A DNA stretch of 62,632 nucleotides. It comes from an uncultured Lachnospiraceae bacterium. Its GTDB lineage: Bacteria; Bacillota; Clostridia; Lachnospirales; Lachnospiraceae. Below, piece by piece: positions 30,587 through 39,084 of the stretch. The stretch's first letter is position 1. Each line of letters begins with the position of its first letter. The position numbers and the translations under genes were made by a program. The notes under the pieces are model-generated. The model worked only from the letters and a program-made list of their open reading frames with translations. It searched no databases and was not told the origin of the DNA. The stretch lies in assembly GCA_900315505.1 (NCBI GenBank), contig OMZG01000012.1, positions 1-62,632 on the forward strand, written 5' to 3'.

Positions 30587-31210
30587 ATGCTTAGCGATAA
30601 GTTAAAAGAGGGTACAGAAGTTTTACTCGACAATAAGACAAAGGATTCTGAGCATTACTACAAGTCTGTCGTGATAGTAGAGGAGGGAAGCCTCATAGGG
30701 CTTGCACCTGTTACTGATGAGGATGGGGATTTCGTGGATTTCAGTGATGGCGAGACATCCATATCAGTCATCGGGACTAATGATGTATTTGAGGATGTAA
30801 AGATACTTCCGGTCGATTTTCATGGTAAGCGCATTTATCTGACGTACGGCAAGAAGGAAGAGGCGACACGGAATTATCACCGTGAGTTCCGCAGGTTCCC
30901 TGTCAATGAGGCCTGCAAGGTAAATGACTATGATGCGAAGCTTTTCGATGTGAGCGAGCAGGGATTTGCAGTGATACTTGACAGGCAGTACAAGCCCGGC
31001 CTGTGGCTCGAGCTGAACTGGAAGGGAATAAAGCTTTTCGGGAAGATAATGCAGGCCAAGGACCTCGACAATGGCAACTGGTTCTACGGCTGCAAGATAG
31101 ATGAGATTCCGAATAATTACACGAAGCAGGTAAAGATGATGCAGATCGACTTTGAGTATCTGGTCAACAGTCCTGTCGGTGGTACTGAGGAGAAGGAAAA
31201 AAAGAAATAA
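30587..31210 (+). CDS. PilZ-domain c-di-GMP receptor (YcgR-like)
   Basis: 207 residues in two parts: an N-terminal YcgR-like barrel (about 1-95, GTEVLLDNKTKD onward) and a C-terminal PilZ domain. The c-di-GMP site is present: the arginine cluster in HREFRRFPV near residue 107 and D-x-S-x-x-G in DVSEQGF near 127, followed by W-x-E-L-x-W-K. YcgR-type proteins slow the flagellar motor or alter exopolysaccharide output when they bind the nucleotide. The protein ends in a lysine-rich tail. It follows the RHH gene by 17 bp and is closed by a strong terminator, so these two form one unit. Confidence 0.85.
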   Translation: MLSDKLKEGTEVLLDNKTKDSEHYYKSVVIVEEGSLIGLAPVTDEDGDFVDFSDGETSISVIGTNDVFEDVKILPVDFHGKRIYLTYGKKEEATRNYHREFRRFPVNEACKVNDYDAKLFDVSEQGFAVILDRQYKPGLWLELNWKGIKLFGKIMQAKDLDNGNWFYGCKIDEIPNNYTKQVKMMQIDFEYLVNSPVGGTEEKEKKK

Positions 31211-31215
31211 AGAAA

Positions 31216-31241
31216 CGGCGGGTCCTGCCCGCCGCTTTTTT
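31216..31241 (+). terminator. Intrinsic terminator after PilZ gene
   Basis: CGGCGGG (31216-31222) with CCCGCCG (31228-31234), loop TCCTG, followed by CTTTTTT. Confidence 0.95.
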
Positions 31242-31311
31242 CTGTGCTTTCCTTTTTGTTGATGAGCCTATGATAACAGGCGAAGTTTAAATGAACTTTA
31301 AAATTTTGTTC

Positions 31312-31340
31312 TTGAAGTAAGTTTCTCTGGATAGTATAAT
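31312..31340 (+). promoter_or_regulatory. Promoter of the S1-exonuclease-GGDEF unit
   Basis: TTGAAG (31312-31317), 17-bp spacer, TATAAT (31335-31340). Confidence 0.75.
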
Positions 31341-31378
31341 TAATATGGTTTTTTGTATTTAAAGGAGATTTTATAGCT

Positions 31379-32095
31379 ATGGCTGAAGAATCAATGAAGG
31401 ATTATGAGAAAGAGATCAATGAATCTCTTGAGAGACAGAAGAAGATTGAGACCGAGGAGGATCTCGGATGGGACAGGCTTCGAGCAGAGATGGCATCGAA
31501 TACACCAATAGAGGTTGAGATCATTGAGGCTGTCAAGGGTGGATGCGTAGCGTATGCAGAAGGCATCAGAGGCTTCATCCCGGCATCGAGACTTTCGAGC
31601 AGATATGTGGACGATCTCGACAGCTATGTAGGAAAGAGCATCAATGTCCTCGTTACTGAGGCTGATCAGGAGAATGAGAAGCTGATCCTTTCCGCAAGGG
31701 AGCTTATCCGTGCCCAGGAGGCTGATGCGAGAAATAAGAGGATTGCCTCACTTGTGCCTGGCAATGTGGTAGACGGCACTGTCGAGAGCATCATGCCTTA
31801 TGGAGCATTCATCAATCTCGGAGACGGCATCTCAGGACTCGTACATATCTCAGAGTTCGTAGAGAGACGTATCACAAGCCCTGCCGAGATAGTAAAGGAA
31901 GGCCAGCAGGTAAAGGTCCGAATCAAGGGAATCAAGGACGGAAAGATTTCTCTTTCCATGAAGGGGCTTATCGCAGATCCGAAGGCACCTGAGCAGCCTG
32001 TTGAGGAGGAGCCGGAGATAAAGGAGTATTCATCTGGAGAGGAAGCCACCACAAGTCTTGGCAGCCTTCTGTCCGGAATAAAGCTTGACAAATAA
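31379..32095 (+). CDS. S1 RNA-binding protein with two S1 domains
   Basis: 238 residues. After a charged helix (1-40) come two OB-fold S1 domains: residues 42-110 (EAVKGGCVAYAEGIRGFIPASRLSS split by the usual loop) and 128-197 (GNVVDGTVESIMPYGAFINL then GLVHISEF and KISLSMK). The C-terminus is acidic. Such short forms occur widely in Firmicutes in place of the six-domain S1 and bind mRNA or polynucleotide phosphorylase complexes. The stop overlaps the region of the next start, so it is coupled with the exonuclease gene. A role in RNA handling is likely; the exact target is unknown. Confidence 0.8.
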   Translation: MAEESMKDYEKEINESLERQKKIETEEDLGWDRLRAEMASNTPIEVEIIEAVKGGCVAYAEGIRGFIPASRLSSRYVDDLDSYVGKSINVLVTEADQENEKLILSARELIRAQEADARNKRIASLVPGNVVDGTVESIMPYGAFINLGDGISGLVHISEFVERRITSPAEIVKEGQQVKVRIKGIKDGKISLSMKGLIADPKAPEQPVEEEPEIKEYSSGEEATTSLGSLLSGIKLDK

Positions 32096-32096
32096 T

Positions 32097-33110
32097 ATGG
32101 GTAGATTTCTTATTGTTGACGGATCGTCAATGCTCGTGACCTCGTACTACGGGCTGCTGCCGAAGCAGATACTTTTCGCGAAGACCGATGAAGAAAAGGA
32201 GAGGTACTACGATAAGATAATGCAGTACAATGGCCTGTACACGAATGCCATGTATGCGATGACGAAGACCTTACGCAAGATAGAAAAGGATCAGCACATC
32301 ACCCACATGGTCATCTGTTTCGATACGACCAGAGATACCTTCAGACGTGAAGAATACGCAGATTACAAGGCCAACCGCGGAACCACTCCTGAACCGCTGA
32401 AGCAGCAGTTTGCGAATATGGAGGATATGCTCCGTGAGATCGGATATGCGGTAGAGATGAGCGATACATATGAGGCTGATGATCTGGCAGGCTCTGCGGC
32501 GAAGCTGTACGAGGGACAGATGCCTACATATATCATCACCAAGGATCATGATTATCTGCAGCTGATAAGCGATGAGACCTCGCTCTGGCTCATCCAGACG
32601 AAGCAGGAGAATGCAGATGCGATCACGGGAAAGTATGCAGCTGTTTTTTCCACAGAGAAGAAGTACTGCCTGCCGGATAAGGCGGCGCAGATCACGCCTG
32701 ATATATGCAGGGCCGAGTACGGGGTACGTCCTGAACAGATTCCTGATCTGAAGGGGATTGTAGGGGATTCCTCTGACAATATCCCTGGAGTGAAGGGCGT
32801 GAGCTCGGCTGCGGCTCCACTTCTGAATGAATACGGGACGCTGGACGGCATCTATGAAGCCATAGATTCATGTGCTGATGACAAGGAGAAAAAGGCTCTT
32901 TCTGCGTTCTGGAAGGAGTCTCTCGGAATAAAGAGGACTCCTATGAATGCACTGATTCGTGACAGGGATACGGCCTTCCTTAGCAGGAGGCTGGCTACTA
33001 TAGAGAGGGATGTACCTCTCACACATACTTTTGAGGAAATGAGCCTTGAAAGGCTCTCAGAAGTAAAAAGAGATGAACAGTATAAGAAATACGGATTCAA
33101 ATCAATCTGA
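32097..33110 (+). CDS. Stand-alone 5'-3' exonuclease / flap endonuclease (PolA N-domain-like)
   Basis: 337 residues, matching the N-terminal domain of DNA polymerase I without the polymerase. The start chosen is ATG at 32097; a TTG 12 bases earlier is possible. Metal-site acidic residues fall in the family positions: LIVDGSSML near residue 5, CFDTTRDTFRREEYADYKANR near 74-95, YEADDLAG near 125, TKDHDYLQL near 148 and GDSSDNIPGVKG (helix-hairpin-helix) near 227. It degrades 5' flaps or RNA primers. Such paralogues are known in E. coli (ExoIX) and Bacillus (YpcP). It overlaps the S1 gene at its start and lies 10 bp before the GGDEF/EAL gene. Confidence 0.85.
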   Translation: MGRFLIVDGSSMLVTSYYGLLPKQILFAKTDEEKERYYDKIMQYNGLYTNAMYAMTKTLRKIEKDQHITHMVICFDTTRDTFRREEYADYKANRGTTPEPLKQQFANMEDMLREIGYAVEMSDTYEADDLAGSAAKLYEGQMPTYIITKDHDYLQLISDETSLWLIQTKQENADAITGKYAAVFSTEKKYCLPDKAAQITPDICRAEYGVRPEQIPDLKGIVGDSSDNIPGVKGVSSAAAPLLNEYGTLDGIYEAIDSCADDKEKKALSAFWKESLGIKRTPMNALIRDRDTAFLSRRLATIERDVPLTHTFEEMSLERLSEVKRDEQYKKYGFKSI

Positions 33111-33120
33111 GGAGGCAAAA

Positions 33121-35793
33121 ATGGAATTGATGCCGGGGTTATTCAAGGATAAGGCGCTGCTGAACAGCTTTTTTCAAGCCTTTACAGTGTCTGACGACGG
33201 AAGGTATCTTTTCGTTCTCGACGAGAAGAACGGTTCGATCAGATGGTGCAGGACTGCAATAGACTTCTTCGGACTGCCTGGTGAGCAGATCACACATGGT
33301 GAAGAGGACTGGATTCTAAGGATGCACCCTGAAGACAGGGTGGAATTCAGGAACAGGATTGAGGAGCTGCGCGATCGTAAGACCGAGAAGATGCTCTGCA
33401 AGTGCAGGATGAAGGACAAGAACGGTAGCTATGTCAGCTGCGAGGTATCAGCTTCTCTGATCACAAATGACAACAGTGAGGCTGTTTTTATCGCCGGAAT
33501 TGTCATGAATATCGGCATCCAGAGCAGGATAGATACAGTTACCGGTCTTCCGAATCTGTATGCTTTTTTCAATGATATGAAAATGCATCGCAAGGAGGAT
33601 GAAGAGACCGATGTCCTGCTGATCGGTTCGACAAGATTTACCGAGGTAAATGACGTATATGGCTATTCCTTTGGAAATGAGGTCCTGATCAAGTTCGCCG
33701 ACATGCTCCGTGAATATTTCGGCGATAAGTGCGAATTTTACAGGATGGAGGGTGCGAAGTTTGCGGTAAGGTCTGAGGCTCTGCCGATGAAGGAGCTCTC
33801 CGACATCTATGACAAGCTGCGTATCGATTCGAAGCAGGGATTCGATGTAGAGGGATGCAGGATACATCTGTTCCTTGCGGCCGGAGGCATGGAGGTCTCT
33901 GACAATATAGTCAGCTCGCATACACTGTATTCCTGCCTGCTCTATTCGTATGCGGATTCCAAGGACAGACATCAGGGCGATCTGATCGTCTTCCACAATC
34001 GCATATCTGAGAAGAACCGCCAGTGGCTCGAGGAGCTGAATGTCATCAGAGAGAGCGTTATTGACGGATGCAGAGGCTTTTATCTGTGCTATCAGCCGAT
34101 CATCAGGGTCTCTGATGGTACACTGGCCGGGATGGAGGCCCTGATCAGGTGGCATAATGACAAGTACGGATATGTGAGCCCGGATGAGTTTATTTCCATT
34201 CTCGAGAAGGATACTGTATTCCCTGAGCTTGGTTCATTTATCCTGCGGCAGGCCTGTATTGATTCCAAGGATTTTGCGAAAAGAGATCCGGACTTCGTAG
34301 TAAATGTCAATCTGTCATACGCACAGATCGAGAAGAGCAATTTCGCTGATTCAGTGATAAATATACTCGATGAGACCAGATATTCACCGAAGAACCTGTG
34401 CCTCGAGCTCACAGAGAGATGCCGTATCATGGATGAGAGCATGCTCCGTGACAAGGTAGCCACGCTTCGCGCAAGAGGTATCAGATTCGCACTCGATGAT
34501 TTCGGTACAGGATATTCTTCACTTAATCTTCTGAGGAAGATGCCTATAGATGAGGTAAAAATTGACAGGCAGTTCATCAAGGACATTCTCGATAACAGAA
34601 TAGACCAGAATATCATCAATGGCCTGACGCACGCCGTGACAGAGAGCGGCAAGTCTATATGTATCGAGGGTGTGGAGAATGAGGAGCTGCAGGCTTTCCT
34701 GCAGAGGTATCCAGTGACATATTTCCAGGGATACCTGTATTCAAAGCCGGTACCGATCGAGGAATTCAAGCGGCTGCATTTCGACAAGCTGCAGGGACTC
34801 GGCCCTCAGGTATCGCATGCTGACCAGATCGCTCTCAATGAGCAGATGGACAATGTGATCATCAGGGCAGCAAAGCACTTGCATCAGGGTAAGAGCCTTG
34901 ATGATGCTGTGGCAAAGGTCATGGCGGAGATGGGAACCCTGATCCATCCTGACAGGATATACTTTGGCCGTGTCAGGGATTCGCAGATGGTTACGGTGCG
35001 TGAATGGTGCAGCCCTGGGGTGAAGAGGAATGAGCTTCAGCCGGTAGAGACCATACACAATGCCAACTGGTGGAACAGATATGCGAATGAGGATGATGTG
35101 ATCATCATTTCTGACGTGGCTGCAGTAATGCTGAAGGCTCCCGAGGGGGTAAGGGATCCGGGATGCAGGAATTTCATGGAGGTCCTGCTGAAGGATGGTC
35201 AGACACTTAATGGATATATCGGCGTAGAAAATTATGTAAAGGCCGAGTTCCTGAGCACGAAGAGCCTGCTTCAGACCATAGGTCTGTTCCTCAATGCAGA
35301 GATCAAGAACCAGCTGCTTATAGAGCAGCTGACAGAGCTGTCGAGAAAGGACCAGCTGACCGGAGCCCTGAACCGCAATGCGTATGAAGAGGATATGATG
35401 AGGATTGAGAGAAAGAGAGTCCCGCTGGGAATAATTTTTGCAGATCTCAATGGCCTGAAGGATATGAATGATACCTTCGGACACGCCAAGGGCGATCAGC
35501 TGATAATAAGGGCCGCAAGGCTTCTTCAGGAGTCGTTCGAGGATGGTTTACTGTACAGGATCGGTGGAGATGAGTTCATCATCGTATTCGAAGGCATGGA
35601 TCAGTTCAGATTCAGGGATTATATGGACAAGGAATCGCACATCATCGAGAAGGATTCAATCTTTGTATCTCTCGGATGGGGCTGGACAAAGAATTCAGCT
35701 TCCCGTGAGCGGGCTCAGCTTGATGCCGAGCAGATGATGTACCATAAGAAGGCAGAATATTATAGGACGCACGACAGACGCCGTTCGTCATGA
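33121..35793 (+). CDS. Five-domain c-di-GMP enzyme: PAS, degenerate GGDEF, EAL, GAF-like, GGDEF
   Basis: 890 residues starting at ATG after GAGGAGG; the longer reading begins inside the exonuclease gene. Domain order: PAS (15-135, with HPEDRVEFRNRIEEL), a GGDEF-like domain lacking its signature (150-300, RMEGAKFAV where RIGGDEF is expected), an EAL domain (320-560, with MEALIRW, NVNLSYAQIE, LELTER, LDDFGTGYSSL, VKIDRQF and FQGYLYSKP), a GAF-like domain (580-720), and an intact GGDEF domain at the end (735-885, RIGGDEFIIVF). An active cyclase placed after an active-looking EAL is unusual. The protein has no membrane segment. It probably switches between making and degrading c-di-GMP on cytosolic cues. 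Confidence 0.85.
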   Translation: MELMPGLFKDKALLNSFFQAFTVSDDGRYLFVLDEKNGSIRWCRTAIDFFGLPGEQITHGEEDWILRMHPEDRVEFRNRIEELRDRKTEKMLCKCRMKDKNGSYVSCEVSASLITNDNSEAVFIAGIVMNIGIQSRIDTVTGLPNLYAFFNDMKMHRKEDEETDVLLIGSTRFTEVNDVYGYSFGNEVLIKFADMLREYFGDKCEFYRMEGAKFAVRSEALPMKELSDIYDKLRIDSKQGFDVEGCRIHLFLAAGGMEVSDNIVSSHTLYSCLLYSYADSKDRHQGDLIVFHNRISEKNRQWLEELNVIRESVIDGCRGFYLCYQPIIRVSDGTLAGMEALIRWHNDKYGYVSPDEFISILEKDTVFPELGSFILRQACIDSKDFAKRDPDFVVNVNLSYAQIEKSNFADSVINILDETRYSPKNLCLELTERCRIMDESMLRDKVATLRARGIRFALDDFGTGYSSLNLLRKMPIDEVKIDRQFIKDILDNRIDQNIINGLTHAVTESGKSICIEGVENEELQAFLQRYPVTYFQGYLYSKPVPIEEFKRLHFDKLQGLGPQVSHADQIALNEQMDNVIIRAAKHLHQGKSLDDAVAKVMAEMGTLIHPDRIYFGRVRDSQMVTVREWCSPGVKRNELQPVETIHNANWWNRYANEDDVIIISDVAAVMLKAPEGVRDPGCRNFMEVLLKDGQTLNGYIGVENYVKAEFLSTKSLLQTIGLFLNAEIKNQLLIEQLTELSRKDQLTGALNRNAYEEDMMRIERKRVPLGIIFADLNGLKDMNDTFGHAKGDQLIIRAARLLQESFEDGLLYRIGGDEFIIVFEGMDQFRFRDYMDKESHIIEKDSIFVSLGWGWTKNSASRERAQLDAEQMMYHKKAEYYRTHDRRRSS

Positions 35794-35809
35794 CAGCATT
35801 GGAGATTTT

Positions 35810-36829
35810 ATGGTAAAAAAGCTTTCAGCACTGATTTTATCTCTCGCACTTGCATTTTCATTTACGACATCTGCAATGGCGAATACTACAGTGACTTTTT
35901 CATACCCTGATGGGGCATTTGATGATGAAGAGATGAGTGCATCGGTAGTGTATGACGATTCGTTTTTCTCACAGAAGGCGACAAAGCAGAATGATTCACT
36001 GGCGCTTCTTTCCGCCGGTGCGGCTTCTGCTGTGTATAATAAGGATGATATCAGGGACTTCCTGAAGGCCTGTGGATATACGAACAAGCGTGATTCGGTA
36101 AAGGATGAGGCCTCTGGGAATGACCTGTCATTCAATTTCGGCAAGAGAAAGATCGGGAAAAAGACTGTTGTTGCAGTGATCCTTCAGGGCACTGCTTCGA
36201 GTGCCGAATGGAAGAGCAATCTCGACCTGGGATTCGATAACAATATGAAGACGGATTCCATCCATCATGGATTCAACGTGACAGAAAAGGCTGTTCATAA
36301 GAAGCTGAATACCTTCCTGAAGAAGAACAATCTGAAGAAGGGCAATGTGAAGTTCTGGGTGACGGGCCATAGCAGAGGAGCCGCTGTCGCTGATATAATG
36401 GCAAAGAGACTTTCAGATACCTATGGAAAGGATAATGTCTACGCTTATACCTTTGCCTCACCAAAGGTGTCCAGGACAAAGGCGGCTTCTGCGAAGAAGT
36501 ATATTAATATTTTCAACTATGTGAATTCTGACGATATTGTGACACAGATCCCTACTAAGGATTCAAAGACTCTGGAGAAGACTCTTGTGAATGCCGGTCT
36601 CATTAATGAGGAGACTCTTACACGGGGGCTCAGTCTGCTTGGCCTTGACAGCTCCGTGAACTATACCTTTGGCACATACCGCCGCTATGGAAGGGATATT
36701 ACCATGTCATCGTCTGATCATGATACAATGGAGCAGACGTTCTCGGATATTACCGGTACGGATTTCGACAGCACGAGCGTGGCGCAAAATCACTGCCAGA
36801 GCTGCTATATCTCGTGGCTTATGGGATAA
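35810..36829 (+). CDS. Secreted class 3 lipase-like hydrolase
   Basis: 339 residues with a signal peptide (KKLSALILSLALAFSFTTSAMA, cut near residue 25). The nucleophile elbow is VTGHSRGAAVADIMAKRL near residue 186, the class 3 lipase pattern; the following YAYTFASPKVSR and NSDDIVTQIP segments carry the conserved S-P and the catalytic aspartate. The histidine is likely in SSDHDTMEQTF near the C-terminus. It probably cleaves esters of lipids or polysaccharides outside the cell. Its ribosome site is weak (GGAGA). It ends close to a convergent terminator shared with the hydrogenase-like gene. Confidence 0.8.
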   Translation: MVKKLSALILSLALAFSFTTSAMANTTVTFSYPDGAFDDEEMSASVVYDDSFFSQKATKQNDSLALLSAGAASAVYNKDDIRDFLKACGYTNKRDSVKDEASGNDLSFNFGKRKIGKKTVVAVILQGTASSAEWKSNLDLGFDNNMKTDSIHHGFNVTEKAVHKKLNTFLKKNNLKKGNVKFWVTGHSRGAAVADIMAKRLSDTYGKDNVYAYTFASPKVSRTKAASAKKYINIFNYVNSDDIVTQIPTKDSKTLEKTLVNAGLINEETLTRGLSLLGLDSSVNYTFGTYRRYGRDITMSSSDHDTMEQTFSDITGTDFDSTSVAQNHCQSCYISWLMG

Positions 36830-36859
36830 AAAAAAAAGCCACGGCTATGAAACCGTGGC
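36828..36859 (-). terminator. Terminator of the hydrogenase-like chemoreceptor gene
   Basis: GCCACGG (36838-36844) with CCGTGGC (36853-36859). On the minus strand ten T follow the stem. On the plus strand the T-run is absent, so it mainly serves the minus-strand gene. Confidence 0.8.
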
Positions 36860-36971
36860 AAAAAGGGGAGAGTATGAAAAAAATTCGATAAGCATTTCTG
36901 CTTTCGATATATTTATAATACAGACTAATTGTGAAAAATGTGTGTCTAAAATATTAAAATTATCTTAAAAT

Positions 36972-38897
36972 TCACATTTTTTCTACCTTAGCCTTGAGTT
37001 CAAGAGCCATGTCATGTATCTGTGTGGTCTGAGATGAGATTTCCTCAGTATTGGCGGCGATAGTCGTTACTTTCTGGTTCATCTCATTGATCTCGGATAC
37101 AACATTCTCTATATCATCAATGCTGGCATTGATCTTCGGAATGATTTTGTCACCCTTATCATTATTCTCATTGATGAGAGACCTTGTGGAATTAGAGAGG
37201 GTTCCAATTTCCTCGGCAACTACTGCAAAACCTCGTCCGGCCTCTCCGGCTCTTGCTGCCTCAATAGAAGCGTTGAGTGACAGAAGGTTGGTCTGGCCTG
37301 CGATATCTGAAATATCCTTATTGGTCTGCTTGTAGGCATCCATGAATTCGGTCATTACCTTTACCGATTCTGACAGCTTCTCACAGGTCTGAGTGATACC
37401 ATCGATCTCCTCTGCAAGATTTGTGGCCTCCTGTGCACTGGCTTCATTGGCATCATCCATCTGGCTGATATTTTCTGTGAGGGTGATGAAATTCTCAGCG
37501 ACCTCTGCGATATCCTTCTCGTGCTTCTGATTAGCAGCAGACTGCTCCGAAAGCATTTTATTTACCGTTTCGGTTTCCTGCTCAGCCTGATCACGAAGAT
37601 AGTGGATGCAGTTTTCCTTTACATTGGTGCCGTTGTAGATGGCCGTTACCATATCCTTACAGGTCTTGTATCCGCAGCATTCACAATCGATATGTCGCTT
37701 GGCCTCGGTATCCTTACCCATATCCATGTAGATCTGGTTCTCCTGATCTGCAGAAGGAATCTTCACATCTAAAGGCTTAGGTGTGTATTTTCTTATGAAA
37801 TCATTCAGATCAAGGTCCTTGAATTCATTCATGAAGTTTGCAAGGCGCTCATCAGGAGTGAGAGCAACGTCCCACGGATTGGTATTCTTTTCTTTCTTTC
37901 CGAATAGCCCCTTCTTCTCACCGTTATTATTTATCTTCCTTGAACGGATATCCTCGATGGTAAGCATTACGTCATCCGTGCGGCGTGAAGGCTCTGTAGC
38001 AGGGCCGTAGATGCAGCCGTGTGAGCAGTTCAGGATGTCGACCATGAACGGGAGCTTTTTGTTATCCCTGATTCTCTGCTTGTATTCCTTGATGTATCTG
38101 TAAGCCTCGGCTTCACCCTCTGTCTGGCGGACGATTTTGTCTTTTCCTAAGAAATGCTCTACGTTCTCGCGAAGACCACCCGGCATAGGGTAGATGCTAC
38201 CCAGACCGTATTCCAGCTCATCATTGTACGGAGCAGCGCTCTTGTACTGGTTCCCTATGTGCTTCATCAGATTCTGGAATGTCACATTGTACTGGACGAG
38301 ACCGGCATTATTTTCATCGTGGATCTCATATTCCTTCGCTATGCATGGACTGATAAATGCGATATTATCCTTGAGGTGCAGATATTTTCTCGCATAGACA
38401 GCCATGCACATCATAGGTGACTGCACCGGCATGAGATATGGGAGCATATCCGGCTGATAATGCTCGAAGTAATTGACAATGGCTGGACATGGCTGTGAAA
38501 CTCCGCCATAATACTTATTCTCAGTGATGTACCTGAGGTAAGCCCAGGTACATATATCTGCACCGTATGAAACACTGTATATATGATTCACACCGAGAGA
38601 TTTGAGATAGCCGAGGATCTGCTTATATTCATCAGGGTAGTTCGCAAGAAAAGCTGGTGCCGGAATGATCGAGATCTGCTTGCCGGCAGCCAGGTCATTG
38701 AAAAAGGCCTCCGTATCATCCTGATACACCCTTGCGTCATGTTCACAGGCGCGGAAGCATGCGCCGCAGGCGATACACGCCTCGGGATTGACTGTCACGC
38801 GGCCTGATTCGACTGCTGAATTAGCTGTAAGTACCGGGCACGACCTGATACATTTATTGCACCCGATACAGTTGTCATTTGTAGACACAACCTGCAT
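36972..38897 (-). CDS. [FeFe]-hydrogenase-like soluble chemoreceptor
   Basis: 641 residues joining three modules. Residues 1-60 hold two 4Fe-4S ferredoxin motifs ([22 protein letters not shown]). Residues 70-320 match the H-cluster domain of [FeFe] hydrogenases: one ligand in VSQPCPAI (Cys137), one in [10 protein letters not shown] (Cys185), and the pair in [11 protein letters not shown] further cysteine region follows (CECCGYKTC, then ENCI), like the Fes domain of sensory hydrogenases. The last 200 residues are a methyl-accepting chemotaxis signalling coil with the tip [20 protein letters not shown]. No membrane segment exists. All four H-cluster cysteines are kept, but the proton-relay cysteine of TSCCP is absent, which fits a sensor better than a catalyst. 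It probably reports H2 or redox state to CheA. Confidence 0.82.
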   Translation of the reverse strand: MQVVSTNDNCIGCNKCIRSCPVLTANSAVESGRVTVNPEACIACGACFRACEHDARVYQDDTEAFFNDLAAGKQISIIPAPAFLANYPDEYKQILGYLKSLGVNHIYSVSYGADICTWAYLRYITENKYYGGVSQPCPAIVNYFEHYQPDMLPYLMPVQSPMMCMAVYARKYLHLKDNIAFISPCIAKEYEIHDENNAGLVQYNVTFQNLMKHIGNQYKSAAPYNDELEYGLGSIYPMPGGLRENVEHFLGKDKIVRQTEGEAEAYRYIKEYKQRIRDNKKLPFMVDILNCSHGCIYGPATEPSRRTDDVMLTIEDIRSRKINNNGEKKGLFGKKEKNTNPWDVALTPDERLANFMNEFKDLDLNDFIRKYTPKPLDVKIPSADQENQIYMDMGKDTEAKRHIDCECCGYKTCKDMVTAIYNGTNVKENCIHYLRDQAEQETETVNKMLSEQSAANQKHEKDIAEVAENFITLTENISQMDDANEASAQEATNLAEEIDGITQTCEKLSESVKVMTEFMDAYKQTNKDISDIAGQTNLLSLNASIEAARAGEAGRGFAVVAEEIGTLSNSTRSLINENNDKGDKIIPKINASIDDIENVVSEINEMNQKVTTIAANTEEISSQTTQIHDMALELKAKVEKM

Positions 38898-38981
38898 ATA
38901 ATAACCTCCACTCTTTATTATTTCATAATACGCATACTTGTATTATATCAAAATCTAAATAAAAAATAAACAATATTTTTA

Positions 38982-39049
38982 TTGACAAGGTGACGAAGGT
39001 ATTGTATTATTGTTCTGGACGATTGAATGGTTGTTCAAATGTTCAATAT
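38982..39049 (+). promoter_or_regulatory. Promoter and ArsR-type operator of the metal ATPase operon
   Basis: TTGACA (38982-38987), 17-bp spacer, TATTAT (39005-39010). Downstream, 39022-39047 carries repeated TTGAA/TTCAA elements (ATTGAATGG, TTGTTCAAATG, TTCAATATG) like the imperfect inverted sites of SmtB/CzrA repressors. Confidence 0.7.
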
Positions 39050-39084
39050 GACAAATGAGACATCGATTGGAGAAAGGCGAAACT

